From a virus: 64,000 nt of DNA. How positions within the stretch are numbered: the first letter of the stretch is position 1; each line of letters opens with the position of its first letter. The stretch spans positions 62,001 to 126,000 of IMG/VR virus record IMGVR_UViG_3300032087_004763; one strand, 5' to 3'. Under the pieces are notes generated by a model. It was not told the origin of the DNA, made no database searches, and saw nothing but the letters and a program-made list of their open reading frames with translations. The translations under genes and the position numbers were made by a program. Of the stretch, positions 61,470 to 64,000 are shown in pieces.

Positions 61470-61622
61470 AAGGGGGTACTATCTGATGTACCTTTCATCT
61501 TAGACCCCCAACAACCGTGCAGCCCGCTAAGGCATTGCCGCTAAGCACTTCCAGTCTACCTTACCCCCCATCAGAGAGAGGTATTCGGTCACGTTCCTAT
61601 CGGCGCTGCAGGCACCGAACTC
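61441..61622 (-). ncRNA. Structured non-coding RNA candidate downstream of tRNA-Arg
   Basis: About 180 nt with no reading frame and about 56% G+C against roughly 40% around it. Read leftward it can form: hairpin TCGGTGC/GCGCCGA (61600-61618); ACCTCTC/GGGGGGT (61563-61582); GTGC/GCAC with inner stems (61517-61548); GGGGGT/ACCCCC with inner GATG/CATC (61472-61509); and a closing helix GGAACG/CGTTCC (61597-61592 with 61449-61444). TTCGGT (61584-61589) could alternatively pair with ACCGAA (61614-61619). The unit follows tRNA-Arg directly. I could not match it to a named family; T4 has small stable RNAs near its tRNAs. Confidence 0.6.
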
Positions 61623-61698
61623 TGGCCTCGTCGGCAGGATTCGAACCTGCGACCCTCTGCTTAGAAGGCAGATGTTCTATCCACTGAACTACGACGAG
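61623..61698 (-). tRNA. tRNA-Arg (anticodon TCT) with encoded CCA
   Basis: Complete cloverleaf on the minus strand: acceptor CTCGTCG/CGACGAG, D arm GTTC...GAAC, anticodon stem TCTGC/GCAGA with loop CTTCTAA (anticodon TCT), T arm GCAGG/CCTGC with loop TTCGAAT, discriminator G and genomic CCA (61623-61625). It reads AGA, a codon common in AT-rich phage genes, and this tRNA is frequent in marine T4-like phages. It lies three bases after a long inverted repeat. Confidence 0.95.
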
Positions 61699-61701
61699 TA
61701 A

Positions 61702-61769
61702 AACTTATAAGGATGGCTACTCCTACAGAGAGAGGAGAGAGATGGCAGAAGTAGCCATTCTTATAAGTT
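61702..61769 (-). repeat. Long inverted repeat between 61769-61957 gene and tRNA-Arg
   Basis: A 20-bp inverted repeat (61702-61721 with 61750-61769; one G/A difference that becomes G-U in RNA) with a 28-nt purine-rich loop. The right arm begins at the stop codon of the gene at 61769. In leftward RNA it is followed by TTTTA and, two bases on, the tRNA 5' end. It could be a terminator or an RNase III and tRNA processing signal. Confidence 0.75.
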
Positions 61770-61957
61770 CACACCGGATTCCGATTGATATAGGAATCCA
61801 CAATTTCTTTAAAGTTGTTGAGTGTGATCTCACCCCACTCATTCAAACTAATTCTCTGACCGTTCTCACGAAACTCCATGTAACGGTCAACAATAACTAA
61901 TTCATCTAGCTCAAGCTTATAGACGAATCCTTTATACGCATACAATGACTGTGCCAT
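61769..61957 (-). CDS. Small protein of unknown function
   Basis: 62 residues: MAQSLYAYKGFVYKLELDEL, then VIVDRYMEFRENGQRISLNE. It is a small alpha/beta protein with no recognised motif. It starts with a one-base overlap at the gene before it and lies in the early-type unit that also contains the tRNA. Confidence 0.55.
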   Translation of the reverse strand: MAQSLYAYKGFVYKLELDELVIVDRYMEFRENGQRISLNEWGEITLNNFKEIVDSYINRNPV

Positions 61958-62355
61958 TATACCATCTCCTCTAAGTAAGCATAAGCTTCGTATGGAAGAG
62001 GCTCGCAGTCATCTGGAAGGCCTTTCTTCATTTCGGCCTCATAAGCCTCGGCCTCTTTCTCGAGCTCATACTGCTCGTTAAGCTGCTTAACGATATTATC
62101 GTAAGTAGCCTTTAACTCCTCGAGAGTCTTCTCGTCCCAATCGAAACGTAAGCGGCAGCCATACAGCTCCTTTGAAGCATCGCTGATATTGTTGATCAAC
62201 GAGTTACGCTCGAAGTCCTCGACCGTAAAGATGCCCATCTCGTTCCAATGCGAGATATCGTCAGTCCACTTTGACATCCACAGACCAGGCTCCTGAGCCA
62301 TCATCACGTCTGCGTGAGCATTCAAAGACTCGATGTGCTGAAGTAATGTAGTCAT
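61957..62355 (-). CDS. Acidic helical protein of unknown function
   Basis: About 132 residues from the ATG at 62355 (MTTLLQHIESLNAHADVMMA), which has GAGAGG eight bases upstream; two ATGs shortly before it have poor spacing. The protein is acidic and helical, ending LNEQYELEKEAEAYEAEMKK and YEAYAYLEEMV. Early expression is suggested by the promoter at 62385-62413. No family is recognised. Confidence 0.6.
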   Translation of the reverse strand: MTTLLQHIESLNAHADVMMAQEPGLWMSKWTDDISHWNEMGIFTVEDFERNSLINNISDASKELYGCRLRFDWDEKTLEELKATYDNIVKQLNEQYELEKEAEAYEAEMKKGLPDDCEPLPYEAYAYLEEMV

Positions 62356-62384
62356 ATTCATATCCTCTCTCATTTGATGTAACC

Positions 62385-62413
62385 ATTATATAGCGGGTAA
62401 ATTCAAAAGTACA
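62385..62413 (-). promoter_or_regulatory. Early/middle promoter TGTACT-N17-TATAAT of the tRNA unit
   Basis: On the minus strand TGTACT (62408-62413), 17-nt spacer, TATAAT (62385-62390), about 30 nt before the chosen start at 62355. It would drive 61957-62355, 61769-61957, tRNA-Arg and the structured RNA down to the terminator at 61429. Confidence 0.65.
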
Positions 62414-62445
62414 TACTTTTTTTCACATTATTTTTTCTTTTGATT

Positions 62446-63174
62446 TCAATGTTTTAGAGACATTTCGTAAATGTGATCGTATAAGTTGATTTCTGCTTTC
62501 CATCCAAAAAGGTTTAATACTGTTGTGTCAGCTTTGTTATCAAGTCGTTCTGTCTCACCACCAACTTCAGGTCTATAGTCGATATTAAAATACTCGGCTA
62601 TATCTGTTAGCTTATTAGTAGTACCAGTTCCTACATCGATAACACCAATGAAGTCGCTATCGATCATAGTTTGAATCGCACGTACCACGTCATCGACGTG
62701 TATGAAATCACGACTATGGTTTGTATTTAGATACTCCACCTCGTTATTCAGGATCTTTGGTATTAGCATCTCGCCTCTTGCTTGAGGACCGTATACTGTA
62801 GTAAATCTCAGTCCGACTGCATTATCATGCTCTAGTTGCTCCATGCAATATTTGCTCATCGCATAAGGATTCTTCCATGGCTCATGTGCAGTTGATGAGC
62901 TAGCATATATGATTCGAGTATCACTGTAATGTTGAAACAGCCTTTGAGTACCAATGACGTTGTTCTTCCAATATTCAGTAGGTCGATCAAGGCTATCCCT
63001 TACACCGGACATACCTGCCATGTGTACAACTAAATCTATATTATCAGGAAATTCTACTTCTAGTATGTCGTTACCGCTTTTAATATCAAGCCCGATGACA
63101 TTATGGTTTTCTGAAAAGTAACGAAACAGGTGACCACCTATAAAGCCATCACTTCCTGTTAACAAGATATTCAT
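62446..63174 (-). CDS. NAD-dependent epimerase/dehydratase
   Basis: 242 residues from the ATG at 63174 (MNILLTGSDGFIGGHLFRYF), chosen because the Rossmann GSDGFIGG motif lies at 7-14. The catalytic YAMSK (Y104, K108) and the preceding serines (SSS, 92-94) are intact. Such short-chain enzymes make nucleotide sugars (for example UDP-galactose or GDP-fucose type). Length is shorter than the usual about 320 residues, with C-terminal substrate parts reduced. It may supply sugars to the glycosyltransferases of this genome, which is an inference. Confidence 0.82.
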   Translation of the reverse strand: MNILLTGSDGFIGGHLFRYFSENHNVIGLDIKSGNDILEVEFPDNIDLVVHMAGMSGVRDSLDRPTEYWKNNVIGTQRLFQHYSDTRIIYASSSTAHEPWKNPYAMSKYCMEQLEHDNAVGLRFTTVYGPQARGEMLIPKILNNEVEYLNTNHSRDFIHVDDVVRAIQTMIDSDFIGVIDVGTGTTNKLTDIAEYFNIDYRPEVGGETERLDNKADTTVLNLFGWKAEINLYDHIYEMSLKH

Positions 63175-63589
63175 TTTTGTATTCCTCGCACAATGTTTCT
63201 TGAAGCCGATAGGCCTCTTCTTCCCATGGTAATGCCATATACTCATCAACAGTTGAATACAATGATATGTATTCCTCACCTTTCCATGACTTAGTGAACT
63301 TATTTACATCTTTTGTTTCACCACGTGCATACTGTTTGACGTGAACCATCTCGTGTGTGATAGCAGTAATAAAGTCATCACCTTTTAGTCTACTATCTAT
63401 CTCAAGAACAAAGGATCGCTTTGACTCAGCAAGACAGTATCCGTCTGCACGATCCATGTTCTTCTCCAGATAGAGAAGAATATCAAGTGTCTTCATTCGT
63501 GGCATCAACTTTTTGATACAAAATTCGATTACCATCTCTGCAGTCGTGCGCTTGAAGTGGCTGCCGCCAATTATCATAATGTCATTCAT
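63149..63589 (-). CDS. HExxH metallopeptidase-like protein
   Basis: 146 residues. AITHEMVHVKQYA has the zinc motif HEMVH (H79, E80, H83); a third ligand could be an acid in YMALPWEEEAYRLQ (about 121-130). The pattern resembles the SprT-like/zincin group seen in phages. Its target is unknown. It overlaps the epimerase start by 26 bases and the upstream metalloprotein gene by four. Confidence 0.68.
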   Translation of the reverse strand: MNDIMIIGGSHFKRTTAEMVIEFCIKKLMPRMKTLDILLYLEKNMDRADGYCLAESKRSFVLEIDSRLKGDDFITAITHEMVHVKQYARGETKDVNKFTKSWKGEEYISLYSTVDEYMALPWEEEAYRLQETLCEEYKNEYLVNRK

Positions 63590-64000
63590 GCTGCAGCCTC
63601 TTTCTCTTTACGCTTCTGCTCGATCATAGGATTCACGAGATCTTGACGGAGATACCGATAGATCGTTCGGAAACATTCACCATGACCGCGGTCTTTCTTC
63701 TGCTTATTTTTCAGATAAGGTGGGAACCAGTTGACGTAGGTGTACTGAATAAAGTGAGACACCTCGTGGGCCACAAGACAAAGTAAGATGTCAAGATTAT
63801 CATTCACCTTGATACTGCCAATCACCGGATCATTGGTGAAACTCTTGTACTCACTCCACCCCGATCTACCGAACTGCCAACACAGTACGTTGATCGCAAG
63901 CTTATTATGACCAGCCCAAGAACGGCCGTTACGTCTTTTATAGACGTGCAGGCGGTTGACTGCATTCTTGACTGCAGACTTAGGAAGGTTCAACTCGTAC
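63586..64000 (-). CDS. HExxH metallopeptidase-like protein (SprT-type), 5' end outside window
   Basis: At least 135 residues; the frame stays open to the right edge, so the start may lie beyond it (a TTG at 63993 is the only start seen inside). CLVAHEVSHFIQYT carries HEVSH, and GHGECFRTIYR follows, giving the layout HExxH...H..E of SprT-like zincins that cleave DNA-bound proteins. The C-terminus is basic and helical. It pairs with the gene at 63149. Confidence 0.7.
   Translation of the reverse strand, partial: YELNLPKSAVKNAVNRLHVYKRRNGRSWAGHNKLAINVLCWQFGRSGWSEYKSFTNDPVIGSIKVNDNLDILLCLVAHEVSHFIQYTYVNWFPPYLKNKQKKDRGHGECFRTIYRYLRQDLVNPMIEQKRKEKEAAA

Noticed and set aside
61441-61622. A second tRNA or a tmRNA next to tRNA-Arg
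   Set aside because: No T-arm with a GTTCRA-type loop at the correct distance from an acceptor stem and no tag reading frame was found; the stretch fits a different structured RNA.
1-64000. CRISPR arrays, insertion sequences, integrase or attachment sites
   Set aside because: No regularly spaced short repeats with unique spacers, no transposase, and no integrase motif was seen; the only repeats are the fibre modules and the lectin junctions.
1-64000. Photosynthesis or phosphate-stress genes that would mark a cyanobacterial host
   Set aside because: None (psbA, psbD, hli, phoH, pstS) is present in this window, so the host group is left open.

Overview
The window is a 64 kb piece of a T4-like myovirus (tailed phage with a contractile tail), most similar in gene content to marine 'exo-T-even' phages such as those of cyanobacteria and other ocean bacteria. 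The evidence is a near-complete T4-type structural set (gp67, 20, 19, 18, 17, 16, 15, 14, 13, 8, 6, 25, 5, 27, 53, 48, 4, 54, 26 and a tape measure), the T4 replication and late-transcription proteins gp32, gp59 and gp33, repeated T4-type late promoters (TATAAATA), and tail-fibre families typical of ocean phages. No photosynthesis gene, integrase or host gene is in view, so the host cannot be fixed from this window.

Layout. 1-564: gp68 (cut by the left edge) and gp67. 602-6725: five fibre or structural genes, including a glycine-rich protein, a 1052-residue repeat fibre and a collagen-like fibre, placed between gp67 and the portal. 6727-15267: head, neck, terminase and tail-tube genes gp20 to gp13, all leftward. 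15313-28542: a glycosyltransferase, a fibre chaperone-like protein and a large fibre block with four tandem LamG-type lectins and a 1676-residue fibre. 28643-31476: a rightward cassette of three likely iron-dependent hydroxylases, a fatty acid desaturase and two unknown genes. 31462-34268: a leftward cassette of two glycosyltransferases, a radical SAM enzyme and a methyltransferase. 34265-52673: baseplate genes. 52721-56818: a rightward block with gp4, gp54, gp26/gp51-like and the tape measure. 56815-60508: gp32, hydroxylases, gp33, gp59 and small genes. 60537-64000: a methyltransferase, small genes, a structured RNA with tRNA-Arg(TCT), an epimerase and two HExxH metalloprotein genes.

How the genes work together. 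Most leftward genes overlap or abut, so they are probably translated from long late mRNAs started at TATAAATA/GATAAATA sites next to intergenic gaps. The right part carries a second promoter type, TGTAC(A/T)-N17-TATAAT, found four times near gp32, the small genes before gp59 and the tRNA unit, which fits early or middle expression by the host sigma-70 polymerase. Fibres, lectins, chaperone and the sugar or hydroxylase enzymes together look like a receptor-binding and virion-decoration programme.

Main points of interest: a T TTT TTA slippery site joins gp26 to a gp51-like frame just before the tape measure, as in the gpG/gpGT tail chaperones of other phages; baseplate gene 6 is cut by one in-frame TAA; a GC-rich, highly foldable non-coding stretch of about 180 nt follows tRNA-Arg; and the gp32 leader has a UUCG-capped hairpin at the predicted late mRNA 5' end.
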